Below are positions 1 to 7,075 of a DNA stretch of 20,521 bases, in pieces (positions within the stretch are counted from its first letter, which is position 1; each line of letters begins with the position of its first letter). The notes below the pieces were generated by a model. That model ran no database searches, was not told the origin of the DNA, and worked only from the letters and a program-made list of their open reading frames with translations. The DNA lies in assembly GCA_959018155.1 (NCBI GenBank), contig CAUEKH010000004.1, forward strand, positions 1 through 20,521, given 5' to 3'. The stretch is from an uncultured Hungatella sp. Lineage in GTDB: Bacteria > Bacillota > Clostridia > Lachnospirales > Lachnospiraceae. A program made the translations under genes and the position numbers.

Positions 1-21
1 GTATGAATGGCGAATCTAACA

Positions 22-27
22 TATAAT
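22..27 (+). promoter_or_regulatory. Possible -10 box for the DUF3006-exonuclease pair
   Basis: A perfect TATAAT hexamer lies just before the first gene. The matching -35 box would fall at the window edge and cannot be read. If the hexamer is used, transcription would begin near position 34, too close to an ATG at 50 for a ribosome site but well placed for the ATG at 83. It may also overlap the end of an upstream gene: stops in two plus-strand frames fall at 17-19 and 24-26. Confidence 0.25.
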
Positions 28-82
28 AGCACAGAGGAACCAGGTAAAAATGGTCAGCGGTTGGAGAGAAGGGCAGGCTGTT

Positions 83-295
83 ATGGATTGGACGGTGGAA
101 CGGATCGAACAGGGGAATGTGATTTGTGAGAATGAAAAAAGGGAACATAAGAGATTTGCTGCCGGGGATCTTCCGGATGGGTTACAGGAGGGTGATGTGC
201 TCTCCTTAAAAAACGGAATATGGAGACGGGAACCCACAGAAACTGCGGAGAGAAGGCAGCGCATTCAGGAGAAGCTTGATAAACTGACTAGATAA
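83..295 (+). CDS. DUF3006 domain-containing small protein
   Basis: A 70-residue acidic protein of unknown biochemical function. The opening MDWTVERIEQG, the central LPDGLQEGDVL and the Arg/Glu/Lys-rich helical tail match DUF3006, a short beta-rich domain found in Firmicutes, often beside ComEC-like metallo-beta-lactamase-fold proteins (family knowledge; that neighbour is not visible). An in-frame ATG at 50 would add 11 residues. I prefer 83 because DUF3006 proteins begin a few residues before the V-x-R-I-E motif, and an AGAAGGG ribosome site lies 9 nt upstream. The stop is 11 nt before the exonuclease start, and the exonuclease ribosome site overlaps this stop, so the two are probably co-transcribed. 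There is no signal peptide or membrane segment, so the protein is probably cytoplasmic. Confidence 0.72.
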   Translation: MDWTVERIEQGNVICENEKREHKRFAAGDLPDGLQEGDVLSLKNGIWRREPTETAERRQRIQEKLDKLTR

Positions 296-306
296 GGATT
301 GAATAT

Positions 307-1308
307 ATGGATAATTATATTGTACTGGATCTGGAATGGAACCAGAGTGCCGACGGGAAGGAAGGGGCTGTGGAACATTTCCCCTTTGAAATAATAGAAA
401 TTGGCGCCGTAAAGCTGAATGGTTCCATGGAAGAGACGGATTCCTTTCACCGGCTCATCAGGCCGGTGGTTTATACGGAGATTCACAGCAAGATATCGGA
501 AGTGACCCATTTGGAGGCGGAGGTGCTGGAACAGGAGGGCGGCCGTTTTCCTGAGATCATAAAAGAGTTTATTGAATGGTGCGGAAATGACGCTGTTTTC
601 TGTACCTGGGGTTCCATGGATCTGACAGAACTTCAGAGAAATATGGCGTATTTCGGAGTAGAGATTCCATTTCCCAAACCATTTTTATACTACGATGTCC
701 AAAAACTTTACAGCCTCCTCTGCGGAGACGGAAAGGCCAAACAGTCTCTCGATGTGACGGTGGAGGAACTGGGGATTTTGGAGGACAGGCCGTTTCACCG
801 GGCTTTCGATGACGCCCACTATACGGGCCGCGTGATGGCTGCCATGGATTTCGGGGCCGTGCGGGATTACTGGTCGGTCGATTATTACAGGCTGCCGAAG
901 AGTCCGGAAGAGGAGATTTACTTAGTCTTTCCGACGTATTCCAAGTACGTCTCCAGGACGTTTGAGACGAAGGAGGACGCCATTGCGGATAAGACGGTGA
1001 CGGATCTGATCTGCTGCCGCTGTAATCGAATGCTCCGCAAGAAGATCCGGTGGTTTTCCGTCAATCAGAAGTTCTATTTTGCACTGGGAATCTGTCCGGA
1101 ACACGGCTGGTTGAAAGGGAAGATCCGCATGAAGCGCAGCGACGATGGAAAGGTTTATGTGGTGAAGACCATGAAGCTGGTGGATGAGGAAGGCGCGCGC
1201 CAGATTTATGAGAAAAAGGAAGAGGCCAGAAAAAAACGGGTGGAGAGGACGAAGATGAAAAGACTCCACAAAAAAGAAACAGAACAGGAGAACAAGATTC
1301 CGTATTGA
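307..1308 (+). CDS. DEDDh-family 3'-5' exonuclease with C-terminal Cys/His cluster
   Basis: A 333-residue RNase H-fold exonuclease that should remove nucleotides from 3' ends with two metal ions. The DEDDh set is readable: D8 and E10 (VLDLEW), D105 (WGSMD) and H164 with D169 (HRAFDD). The domain spans about residues 1-185 and resembles the KapD/ERI-1-like exonucleases more than the polymerase III epsilon subunit. Beyond it, C236-x2-C239 and C263-x2-H266 could bind zinc, and residues 300-325 are a strongly basic tail suited to nucleic-acid binding (inference). Substrate (RNA or DNA) cannot be decided from sequence. An AAGGA ribosome site lies 8 nt before the ATG. The gene follows the DUF3006 gene by 11 nt. 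Its last codons form the left arm of a terminator and its stop codon lies in the loop. Confidence 0.87.
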   Translation: MDNYIVLDLEWNQSADGKEGAVEHFPFEIIEIGAVKLNGSMEETDSFHRLIRPVVYTEIHSKISEVTHLEAEVLEQEGGRFPEIIKEFIEWCGNDAVFCTWGSMDLTELQRNMAYFGVEIPFPKPFLYYDVQKLYSLLCGDGKAKQSLDVTVEELGILEDRPFHRAFDDAHYTGRVMAAMDFGAVRDYWSVDYYRLPKSPEEEIYLVFPTYSKYVSRTFETKEDAIADKTVTDLICCRCNRMLRKKIRWFSVNQKFYFALGICPEHGWLKGKIRMKRSDDGKVYVVKTMKLVDEEGARQIYEKKEEARKKRVERTKMKRLHKKETEQENKIPY

Positions 1309-1334
1309 TCGGGATTTTGTTCTCCTGTTTTCGT
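1281..1334. terminator. Bidirectional intrinsic terminator, 20-bp stem
   Basis: The arms 1283-1302 and 1310-1329 pair over 20 bp with two G-U wobbles, closing a 7-nt loop (1303-1309) that holds most of the exonuclease stop codon. On the plus strand a short T-rich run follows. Read on the minus strand, the stem is followed by a T-rich tract (complement of 1265-1282). It therefore probably ends both the exonuclease transcript and the convergent carboxypeptidase transcript. Confidence 0.85.
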
Positions 1335-1375
1335 TGAAGACGGTGACCTGTGTGCAGAGCATACAGGTTATCGTT
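1334..1375 (-). repeat. 42-bp 3'-end hairpin repeat, copy 1
   Basis: Read on the minus strand this matches 12726-12767 on the plus strand at 38 of 42 positions. It begins 6 nt past the carboxypeptidase stop and ends 4 nt before the terminator hairpin. It folds into a small hairpin with an ACCTG/CAGGT outer stem and a short inner stem. The four differences between copies all fall in the central region; one pair of them (T-A here, C-G in copy 2) preserves base pairing. Confidence 0.85.
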
Positions 1376-1381
1376 TCTCCA

Positions 1382-2989
1382 CTATTTAAATTTTAAGTGC
1401 CGGTTTCCGCGGCCGCTCTTCTTCTTGCTGGAGGAAGCGCTTCTGCGCTGTTCAATCAGTGCGTTAAATTCTTCCACCGAGATGCCGGATTCCTGGAGAC
1501 GCTGGGCGCGCCTTTCACGGCGTAGCAGGCTGTCGTGTTCCGACTGCTCCCGCTTATAAAGGAAGAAGGCCACTCCGCAGGCAATTACGATGATTGCCGC
1601 GACAGCGATCAGGATAATCCAGGCAATTGCCGGGATTTCAAATGGCCGCAGCGCCTTCTCTCTGTAATCCTCCGTCTCAGGGATGTCCTGTGATTCTGGC
1701 GGAACATCTCCGGACCGGGCGGCGGCGGTACTCTCTGCTTCGCTCTGCGTGTCACTTACTGCAGAGTCGGAATTGTCGGCGCTGTCAGCGCTCTCGTTCC
1801 CGCTGCTTTCCATAGCGGCCTGCGCGGTCTTAGAATCCGCCGTGGGGGTCCCGAACAGCTTCTCGTTGATTTCCAGATAAGTACAGCCAATCTGCCGATC
1901 GTTGTAGCTGTAGTAGATCTTGGCAATGGTATTTGGCGGGTCGCCAGCAGAAATATCGTAGCTGAGCATGGCGTCCGCATCGGAAAAGTCTGCGGTCTTC
2001 GGAAGCGTGATGCGGCAGTCCGGGTCGAGGATAAGCGCCTCTGGCTTATCAATGGAAAGCCCGCCAAAACTCAAATCGCTGATGACCGAGGTGTAGGTCG
2101 TTTCATGTTCCGCCGCTTTCACAGAGACGAAATTCTCAAATCCAAAGTCCAGCAATCTCTTTGTATCAGTCCAGTACTGGGGCGTTGTCCCTTTTAAAAT
2201 GACAGCGATCAGCTTCATGTCATTCTTCTCGGCACAGGTAACCAAGGTGTTGCCGGCCAGCGTCGTGTAGCCGGTCTTTCCTCCGACAATACCCGGATAA
2301 TAGTAGGGCGTGCTTTTCTTAAGCATCTTATGGCCGGGATAGATGGTAAGTCCCTCCGGATTGATGGAATTGGGAGGAAGCTTATAATATGTGGTGGAAT
2401 CAATCTCCTCGAAAACGGGATTGGAGAAGGCGGCTCTGGCAATCAGGGCCATATCGTAAGCCGAGGTATAGTGTTCCGGATTATTTAAGCCGCTGGGATT
2501 GGCAAAATGGGTGTCGATACAGCCAAGCTCCCGGGCTTTCTGATTCATCAGTTCGGCAAATTGTTCCGTGCTGCCGGACACGTGCTCTGCCAGGGCATTG
2601 GCCGCCTCATTGGCTGACTTTAAGAGGAGGGCGTATAAACAGTCCTTGACAGAAAGCTGGTCGCCCTCATTGATACCGGCGTTGCTGCTGCCCGACTCCA
2701 CATTAAATACGGCGTTATGGGAAAATGTCACCGTCTCGTCGAGGCTGCAGGATTCTATGACGATAAGCGCCGTCATGATTTTCGTGATACTGGCCGGGAA
2801 ATACTGGTTATGGATATTCTGTCCCCACAGCACGGTCCCGGTTTCCGCGTCTATGACAATCCCGCTTTCCGCCTGGATGGAGACGTTCGACGGCCATTCC
2901 GGCGCTGCCGCTGCTGTCCCGGAGAAGCCTCCGATAAAGAGCGCCAGACATAAAAAGAAGGCTGCCATTCGTTTGCTCAGTTGCATCAT
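1382..2989 (-). CDS. D-alanyl-D-alanine carboxypeptidase (S11 family), membrane-anchored
   Basis: A 535-residue penicillin-binding protein that should trim the terminal D-Ala from peptidoglycan stem peptides outside the membrane. The three active-site motifs are intact: S67-I-T-K70, S125-A-N127 and K238-T-G240. A signal peptide covers about residues 1-29 (basic start, hydrophobic core, AAAA before P30). A PBP5-like C-terminal beta domain follows at about 290-380, then a Ser/Ala/Glu-rich linker (385-445), one membrane segment (about 454-477) and a basic tail of about 58 residues predicted to face the cytoplasm. Family members are usually about 380-450 residues and held by an amphipathic helix, so the true transmembrane anchor and tail are extra. 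A GGAGAG ribosome site lies 10 nt before the ATG; a second ATG follows directly. A promoter sits just upstream. The gene may also be read through from the DUF1461 gene. Confidence 0.93.
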   Translation of the reverse strand: MMQLSKRMAAFFLCLALFIGGFSGTAAAAPEWPSNVSIQAESGIVIDAETGTVLWGQNIHNQYFPASITKIMTALIVIESCSLDETVTFSHNAVFNVESGSSNAGINEGDQLSVKDCLYALLLKSANEAANALAEHVSGSTEQFAELMNQKARELGCIDTHFANPSGLNNPEHYTSAYDMALIARAAFSNPVFEEIDSTTYYKLPPNSINPEGLTIYPGHKMLKKSTPYYYPGIVGGKTGYTTLAGNTLVTCAEKNDMKLIAVILKGTTPQYWTDTKRLLDFGFENFVSVKAAEHETTYTSVISDLSFGGLSIDKPEALILDPDCRITLPKTADFSDADAMLSYDISAGDPPNTIAKIYYSYNDRQIGCTYLEINEKLFGTPTADSKTAQAAMESSGNESADSADNSDSAVSDTQSEAESTAAARSGDVPPESQDIPETEDYREKALRPFEIPAIAWIILIAVAAIIVIACGVAFFLYKREQSEHDSLLRRERRAQRLQESGISVEEFNALIEQRRSASSSKKKSGRGNRHLKFK

Positions 2990-3043
2990 ATTGTGTAATC
3001 TCTCCGTATTATTTCATCGGTTTCAAACAATAGTCCAATTTAC

Positions 3044-3072
3044 AGTATAGGGTATTTCCGATGACAAGTAAA
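3044..3072 (-). promoter_or_regulatory. Sigma-A-like promoter for the carboxypeptidase gene
   Basis: On the minus strand, TTTACT (complement of 3067-3072) and TATACT (complement of 3044-3049) are separated by exactly 17 nt. The promoter overlaps the region just past the DUF1461 stop and gives a leader of about 45 nt before the carboxypeptidase start. The -10 is a 5/6 match and the -35 a 4/6 match to consensus. Confidence 0.55.
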
Positions 3073-3075
3073 GAT

Positions 3076-3807
3076 TTAATCCATATTTTCCCTGTATTTC
3101 AGCATAGAAAAAATGGAAATCCCAAAGACCGCGACAACGCAGAGGAAGAAAACCACAGCGATATGGACAACCGTGTCACTGAAAAATCCCTCCGGCACAA
3201 TGTTGATCAGCATGTCCGTCCTTGGATTTAAGATCCACAGATCGTTGGTAAAGAAGATGTGGTGAAACATGATGAAATACTTCGTAAAGTTTGTGGAAAT
3301 GATGGCAGCCAGGCAGGCGGTCAGCACAAAGAACAGTCCCGTACCGGCGCAGACGGCTCTTGGAAAGACTCTTTTTAACGCATTTCCCGGACGGAAATGT
3401 ATGCGCCCGGATTTATTTTCTCTGGTCAGGAAGAACGGAATGAGACAGAGAACCATGAGAATCAGGCAGACGCGCCGGATGAAAAGGGCGTCGAGGAAGA
3501 GGCCGCGGACATCCTCCATATGGGCGATTTCCCTCTCATTGAAGAATTCACGGGAAACGCCGCCCATGGTGGTCTGCACATGCAGATCCGCCCGTTTTCC
3601 GCGTAAATACGCCATCATTTCATCGGTCACATCGAGCAAATCGTCCATGGTCATATCCACGACTTCTGCGACGCCGTATTTCGTGTACTCTTTTTCAAAA
3701 TATCCGGGAAGCCAGTAGACAACGGCTTCCACAGAGGTGATCAGTAAAGTTATCATCAGGCACAGGGCAAAAATAATTCCGGCGGCGTAAAGTGGCAGAT
3801 GTTTCAT
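3076..3807 (-). CDS. TIGR01906/DUF1461 family integral membrane protein
   Basis: A 243-residue membrane protein of unknown function. Four hydrophobic segments are visible at about residues 7-27, 107-127, 151-171 and 210-234, with an extracytoplasmic-type region between the first two that carries MMAYL-x-G, FFNEREIAHM and DVR. A loop between segments 3 and 4 has FHHIFFTND, W191 and the VPEGFF motif. These are the hallmarks of the TIGR01906/DUF1461 family of Firmicutes. A near-perfect AAAGGAGG ribosome site lies 7 nt before the ATG. The gene follows the TRIC-family gene by 63 nt on the same strand with no terminator between them, so the two are probably co-transcribed. No catalytic motif is recognisable, and a function should not be assigned. 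Confidence 0.82.
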   Translation of the reverse strand: MKHLPLYAAGIIFALCLMITLLITSVEAVVYWLPGYFEKEYTKYGVAEVVDMTMDDLLDVTDEMMAYLRGKRADLHVQTTMGGVSREFFNEREIAHMEDVRGLFLDALFIRRVCLILMVLCLIPFFLTRENKSGRIHFRPGNALKRVFPRAVCAGTGLFFVLTACLAAIISTNFTKYFIMFHHIFFTNDLWILNPRTDMLINIVPEGFFSDTVVHIAVVFFLCVVAVFGISIFSMLKYRENMD

Positions 3808-3870
3808 GGCGAATCCTCCTTTAAAGTGGCGTGGTTATTTGTTTGTTGTCTGGAAACGGCGGCGCTTTTT

Positions 3871-4533
3871 TCAGATCCCGCGCTTCTTCTTTGTTGCAGT
3901 TGGCAAATCCCAGCAGTAATGGGCTGCCAGCATACGGATCAGCACGACGGCGCAGGCCCCGATAACCATGGCGGCATCGCCGTTGATAAAATCTTTTAAA
4001 TACGCGTACAGCACAGCGCCCACGATAGATGCACAGGCGTACACGTGCTTTTTTAAAATATAAGGCGTCTCTCCGGCCATGATATCCCTCAGAAGCCCGC
4101 CTCCGACCCCGGTAATGACGCCGAGGAAAATGATAAGAAAATGGTAGCTGCCGTATCCGGCAATGACCGCGGTGTCGATTCCAACCACGGTAAATGCCCC
4201 CAGTCCCACGGCATCGAAGATATTCATGACCTTTTCATACATTTCAATGGAATGGCTGGCCAGGATCTGCTGATTGCACCGCACGATAATAAACAGTATC
4301 ATAACCGTAATAAAGGCAAGTAATACGTATATGGGATCTTTAAACAGGTTGGGCGGGACATTTCCAATGATGATATCGCGCATCATCCCCCCGCCCACGG
4401 CGGTGGTTGCGCCCAGCACGATTACCCCCAGCAAATCGAGCTCTTTCTTTATGGCAACCATGGCGCCGGATGAGGCAAAGGCGATGGTCCCGATGGCTTC
4501 TACGAAAAAAAGCACGGTAAAGTCTATCTGCAT
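3871..4533 (-). CDS. TRIC (UPF0126/YadS-like) cation channel family membrane protein
   Basis: A 220-residue inner-membrane protein of the bacterial trimeric intracellular cation channel family, expected to form a homotrimeric monovalent cation (K+ or Na+) channel. It is built of two homologous three-helix halves plus a final helix. Each half carries the diagnostic GGGxxRD motif (GGGMMRD, then GGGLLRD), each followed by a proline-containing P-x-x-L segment. The ORF extends upstream to 4560, but I place the start at 4533 (MQIDFTVLF) because AGGAG lies 8 nt before it and family members begin close to the first helix. The gene is first in a minus-strand unit with the DUF1461 gene and has a consensus promoter of its own. 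Confidence 0.88.
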   Translation of the reverse strand: MQIDFTVLFFVEAIGTIAFASSGAMVAIKKELDLLGVIVLGATTAVGGGMMRDIIIGNVPPNLFKDPIYVLLAFITVMILFIIVRCNQQILASHSIEMYEKVMNIFDAVGLGAFTVVGIDTAVIAGYGSYHFLIIFLGVITGVGGGLLRDIMAGETPYILKKHVYACASIVGAVLYAYLKDFINGDAAMVIGACAVVLIRMLAAHYCWDLPTATKKKRGI

Positions 4534-4605
4534 AATTTTATCTCCTGAATGGAAAATCACACCCGGATTTTCAAGCGTTTCGGGTATCCTTTATGGAACA
4601 AGGAA

Positions 4606-4634
4606 AGTATACGTTTTTGGAGAGTGTTTGTCAA
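4606..4634 (-). promoter_or_regulatory. Strong sigma-A promoter for the TRIC-DUF1461 unit
   Basis: On the minus strand a perfect TTGACA (complement of 4629-4634) and TATACT (complement of 4606-4611) are separated by 17 nt. The predicted start is near 4599, giving a leader of about 65 nt. It is back-to-back with the M13 peptidase promoter; the two -35 boxes are only 21 nt apart. Confidence 0.8.
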
Positions 4635-4655
4635 TAAAGACAGGGGGGATGGAAA

Positions 4656-4684
4656 TTGATTCTCTGAATTGATTGTGGTATACT
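4656..4684 (+). promoter_or_regulatory. Sigma-A promoter with extended -10 for the M13 peptidase gene
   Basis: TTGATT at 4656-4661 and TATACT at 4679-4684 are separated by 17 nt, with a TG one base before the -10 box (extended -10). The predicted start near 4691 gives a leader of about 40 nt. Confidence 0.75.
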
Positions 4685-4730
4685 TTACACAATTCTATGA
4701 GGAACGGCGCAGTGCGCCAGGAGGGCAGAG

Positions 4731-6839
4731 ATGAGGAAGAGGTGGCAGAGAGGGATTGCGGCGCTTGCCGTGGCGGGACTGATCTTAAGCGGCTGCGGGG
4801 CCAGTCCGGCAGTGCCGGAAAAACCCGGGGGAGAACCGGAACCCGGAACGGTTTCAGAAGGAAACAATGGTGCGGCAGAAGAGGAAAAGACTGGGGAAGC
4901 TTCGGAAAAAGAGGCGGGGGAACTCTTAGCCGGCGCGACGGAAAGCGCGGACGGATATCGTCTGGCCGATGACTATTATGAATATATGAACCATACTTTT
5001 CTGGAAGATGTGGAAATTCCCGACGATTCCGACAGCTGGTCCTATTTTTATGAACTGAACAGTGAGACGTGCGGAATTCTGGAGGAGATACTTGCAGAGA
5101 CAGTGGAACAACACATGGAACACGAGCCAGGATCCATCCGGCAGAAAATTGCGGATTTGTACCTGACAGCTTCTGACATGGAGGAGAGAGAAGCTGTCGG
5201 CATGGGAGAACTGGAACTTTATTTAAGCAGGCTGGAGGAGGCTGCGACGGTCCAGGCGCTTATGGAGGCCGCCGCATGGATGGGTCGTGAACTGGGAGTG
5301 GAGAATCTGATTTTATTTATCCCGGAAGTCGATTATGGGAATTCGGATCGCTACGCGGTCTTTGTGGACACACCGAACCTGGGGCCGGGGAAAGCGGTGC
5401 TGACAGAAGGAACCAGAAGCGGGGAGGCGGAGGCATTTACCCGGTACGCCGCCGAAATTCTGGCGCTTAGCGGCAGGCCGGAGGAGGAAGCGATGGACAG
5501 GGCAGCCGCGGTTACCGCTTTTTTAAAGTCGGTTGCGGCCGCGGCCTTGCCGGCCGGTGAAGAAGACAATCCGACGGCGGCGTATAACCGGTTTACGCCG
5601 GAAGAGTTGGGAGAACTGTTGGAAGGAATTGATATGGAAGGCGTCTTAAAGGCTGCGGAGCTGGAAGAATCGGAGTATCTTGTACCGGATCCGGGAGCGC
5701 TTCAATGTATGGCCGGTTTTCTGACGGAGGAGAATCTGCCAATGCTTAAGGATTACGCGGTGTTCTGCCTGGTTGACTTTATGGCGCCGGGGCTGCCTGC
5801 CTCTGTACAAAACGCGTATCTGGCGTATCACCAAAAGGCAGCTTCAGACGCCGATGAGAGAGCAGCCGGTGAACTTACCATCAGCCTGATGGAGGAGGAG
5901 TTTGGGCAGCTCTATGCGGAGCGCTGCTTTTCTGAGGAAGATAAAGAGGCCGTGGAAGCTATGACGGAGAGGATTCTTGAGGAATACGGAAAGCAGATCG
6001 GGGATTTTGACTGGATGAGCCAGGAGGCGAAGGAACATGCCAGAAAGAAGCTGGAGCAGATGAAAGTGAAGGCAGGCTGCCCGGAGAACTGGCCCGACGA
6101 ACTGAAAGAAGCGGATATTCTTCCGATAGAGGAAGGCGGTTCCATGGTTCACAACATGCTGGAGATCCTCAGGGCAAGGACCGCGCTTCGGTGGAACCGG
6201 CTGGATAAGCCGGTAGATCCGGAACTGTGGGATATGGTTCCGCAGTCAGTGAATGCCTGTTACGATTATTCTGCCAATGAAATTTTACTGCCCGCCGCTC
6301 TTTTGCAGCCGCCGTTCTATGACCGAAACGGTTCTGTGGAGGAGAATTATGGCGGAATTGGTATGATCATTGCCCACGAGATTACCCACGCCATTGATGA
6401 GACAGGAAGCCTTTACGATGAAAATGGAAACTTCCAGATATGGTGGACGGATGAGGATTATGAAAGATTCCGGGAAGAGGCGGAGAAAGTTGCGGAGTAT
6501 TATGAGGGTTTTGAAGCCGTGAAAGACCGCCACGTCAATGGAAGGCAGACGCTGGAAGAAGATATCGCGGATCTGGGGGCGATTTCCTGTATTACATCTA
6601 TTATCGGGGAGGATCCGGAGGCGCTGCAGACCGTATATGGCCGTTACGCGCAGATTATGGCTGCGAAATATACGGCTGCCGGCAGTGCAAGAGTTCTGGC
6701 TGAGACGGCTTACGCGCCGGAAAACATCCGGGTAAATGCGGCCCTGAGCGCGACGGAAGGGTTCTACTTGGCGTACCCCGGGGTGAAACCTGGGGACGGG
6801 ATGTATGTGGAACCTGCAAAACGGCCGGGAATCTGGTAA
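4731..6839 (+). CDS. M13 family zinc metallopeptidase, lipoprotein
   Basis: A 702-residue neprilysin/PepO-type endopeptidase predicted to sit on the outer face of the membrane and cut oligopeptides. The N-terminus is a lipoprotein signal with lipobox L19-S-G-C22, followed by an acidic, Gly/Glu-rich linker (about 25-75). The M13 N-terminal domain starts near DDYYEYMN (81-87). Zinc-site residues are present: H549-E550-x2-H553 and the third ligand E610 in E-D-I-A-D614. The C-terminal YVEPAKRPGIW matches the family's usual ending. The substrate-binding NAYY-like motif reads N508-A-C-Y511, with Cys in place of the usual aromatic residue. The length is typical. An AGGAGGG ribosome site precedes the ATG. 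No clear terminator follows, so transcription might run into the citrate synthase leader. Confidence 0.93.
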   Translation: MRKRWQRGIAALAVAGLILSGCGASPAVPEKPGGEPEPGTVSEGNNGAAEEEKTGEASEKEAGELLAGATESADGYRLADDYYEYMNHTFLEDVEIPDDSDSWSYFYELNSETCGILEEILAETVEQHMEHEPGSIRQKIADLYLTASDMEEREAVGMGELELYLSRLEEAATVQALMEAAAWMGRELGVENLILFIPEVDYGNSDRYAVFVDTPNLGPGKAVLTEGTRSGEAEAFTRYAAEILALSGRPEEEAMDRAAAVTAFLKSVAAAALPAGEEDNPTAAYNRFTPEELGELLEGIDMEGVLKAAELEESEYLVPDPGALQCMAGFLTEENLPMLKDYAVFCLVDFMAPGLPASVQNAYLAYHQKAASDADERAAGELTISLMEEEFGQLYAERCFSEEDKEAVEAMTERILEEYGKQIGDFDWMSQEAKEHARKKLEQMKVKAGCPENWPDELKEADILPIEEGGSMVHNMLEILRARTALRWNRLDKPVDPELWDMVPQSVNACYDYSANEILLPAALLQPPFYDRNGSVEENYGGIGMIIAHEITHAIDETGSLYDENGNFQIWWTDEDYERFREEAEKVAEYYEGFEAVKDRHVNGRQTLEEDIADLGAISCITSIIGEDPEALQTVYGRYAQIMAAKYTAAGSARVLAETAYAPENIRVNAALSATEGFYLAYPGVKPGDGMYVEPAKRPGIW

Positions 6840-6897
6840 AATGGAAGGAAGCGGGGAACCGTCTGCCAAAAAAATCTTCAGTTTATAAAGATTTAAC

Positions 6898-6926
6898 TTG
6901 CATTTTTCCGCCGGATTATATATCAT
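6898..6926 (+). promoter_or_regulatory. Probable promoter of citrate synthase
   Basis: TTGCAT at 6898-6903 and TATCAT at 6921-6926 are separated by 17 nt. A start near 6933 would leave a leader of about 140 nt before the citrate synthase ATG, unusually long for this window. The boxes match consensus only moderately (4/6 and 5/6). Confidence 0.5.
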
Positions 6927-6932
6927 TGAAAG

Positions 6933-6953
6933 TGAAACAGTTCAAAAGTGAAC
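6933..6953 (+). promoter_or_regulatory. Overlapping inverted repeats at the citrate synthase start site
   Basis: TGAA-N4-TTCA (6933-6944) overlaps GTTCA-N4-TGAAC (6940-6953), giving three half-sites in alternating orientation just after the -10 box. The position suits a repressor site or an early RNA hairpin. The binding protein is unknown, and chance cannot be excluded in an A/T-rich stretch. Confidence 0.3.
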
Positions 6954-7075
6954 AATTGAAGGGAGATGACCATATCTATCGAATGCCCAAAGGGGCCAAA
7001 GGCCTGTAGTTGAGCCAAAGGACTTCCGGGAAATGGCGGAACTGATTAATCATATTTTTAGAAAGAGGTGTTTAC
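6954..7075 (+). other. Unexplained citrate synthase leader with three CCAAAGG repeats
   Basis: This non-coding stretch between the putative transcription start and the citrate synthase ATG contains CCAAAGG at 6987-6993, 6996-7002 and 7015-7021. A GGCC-AAA-GGCC palindrome (6994-7004) lies among them, and TTCC-G-GGAA follows. It ends with an AGAGGTG ribosome site. It matches no riboswitch class that I can recall. It could be a structured leader or a protein-binding site on RNA. Confidence 0.35.

Noticed and set aside
3269..3718. 149-codon plus-strand ORF opposite the DUF1461 gene
   Set aside because: The DUF1461 frame has strong motifs and a near-perfect ribosome site; the opposite frame reads as low-complexity basic sequence.
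6872..6894. AAATCTT/AAGATTT inverted repeat as terminator of the M13 peptidase gene
   Set aside because: The 7-bp stem is almost all A-T with no GC core and no proper T-tract, so it is unlikely to stop transcription.
6954..7075. Cyclic di-GMP (GEMM-I) riboswitch before citrate synthase
   Set aside because: CAAAGG-like motifs and nearby cyclic di-GMP genes suggested it, but the conserved GACGCAAAGCC-type core and the paired arms of the class are absent.
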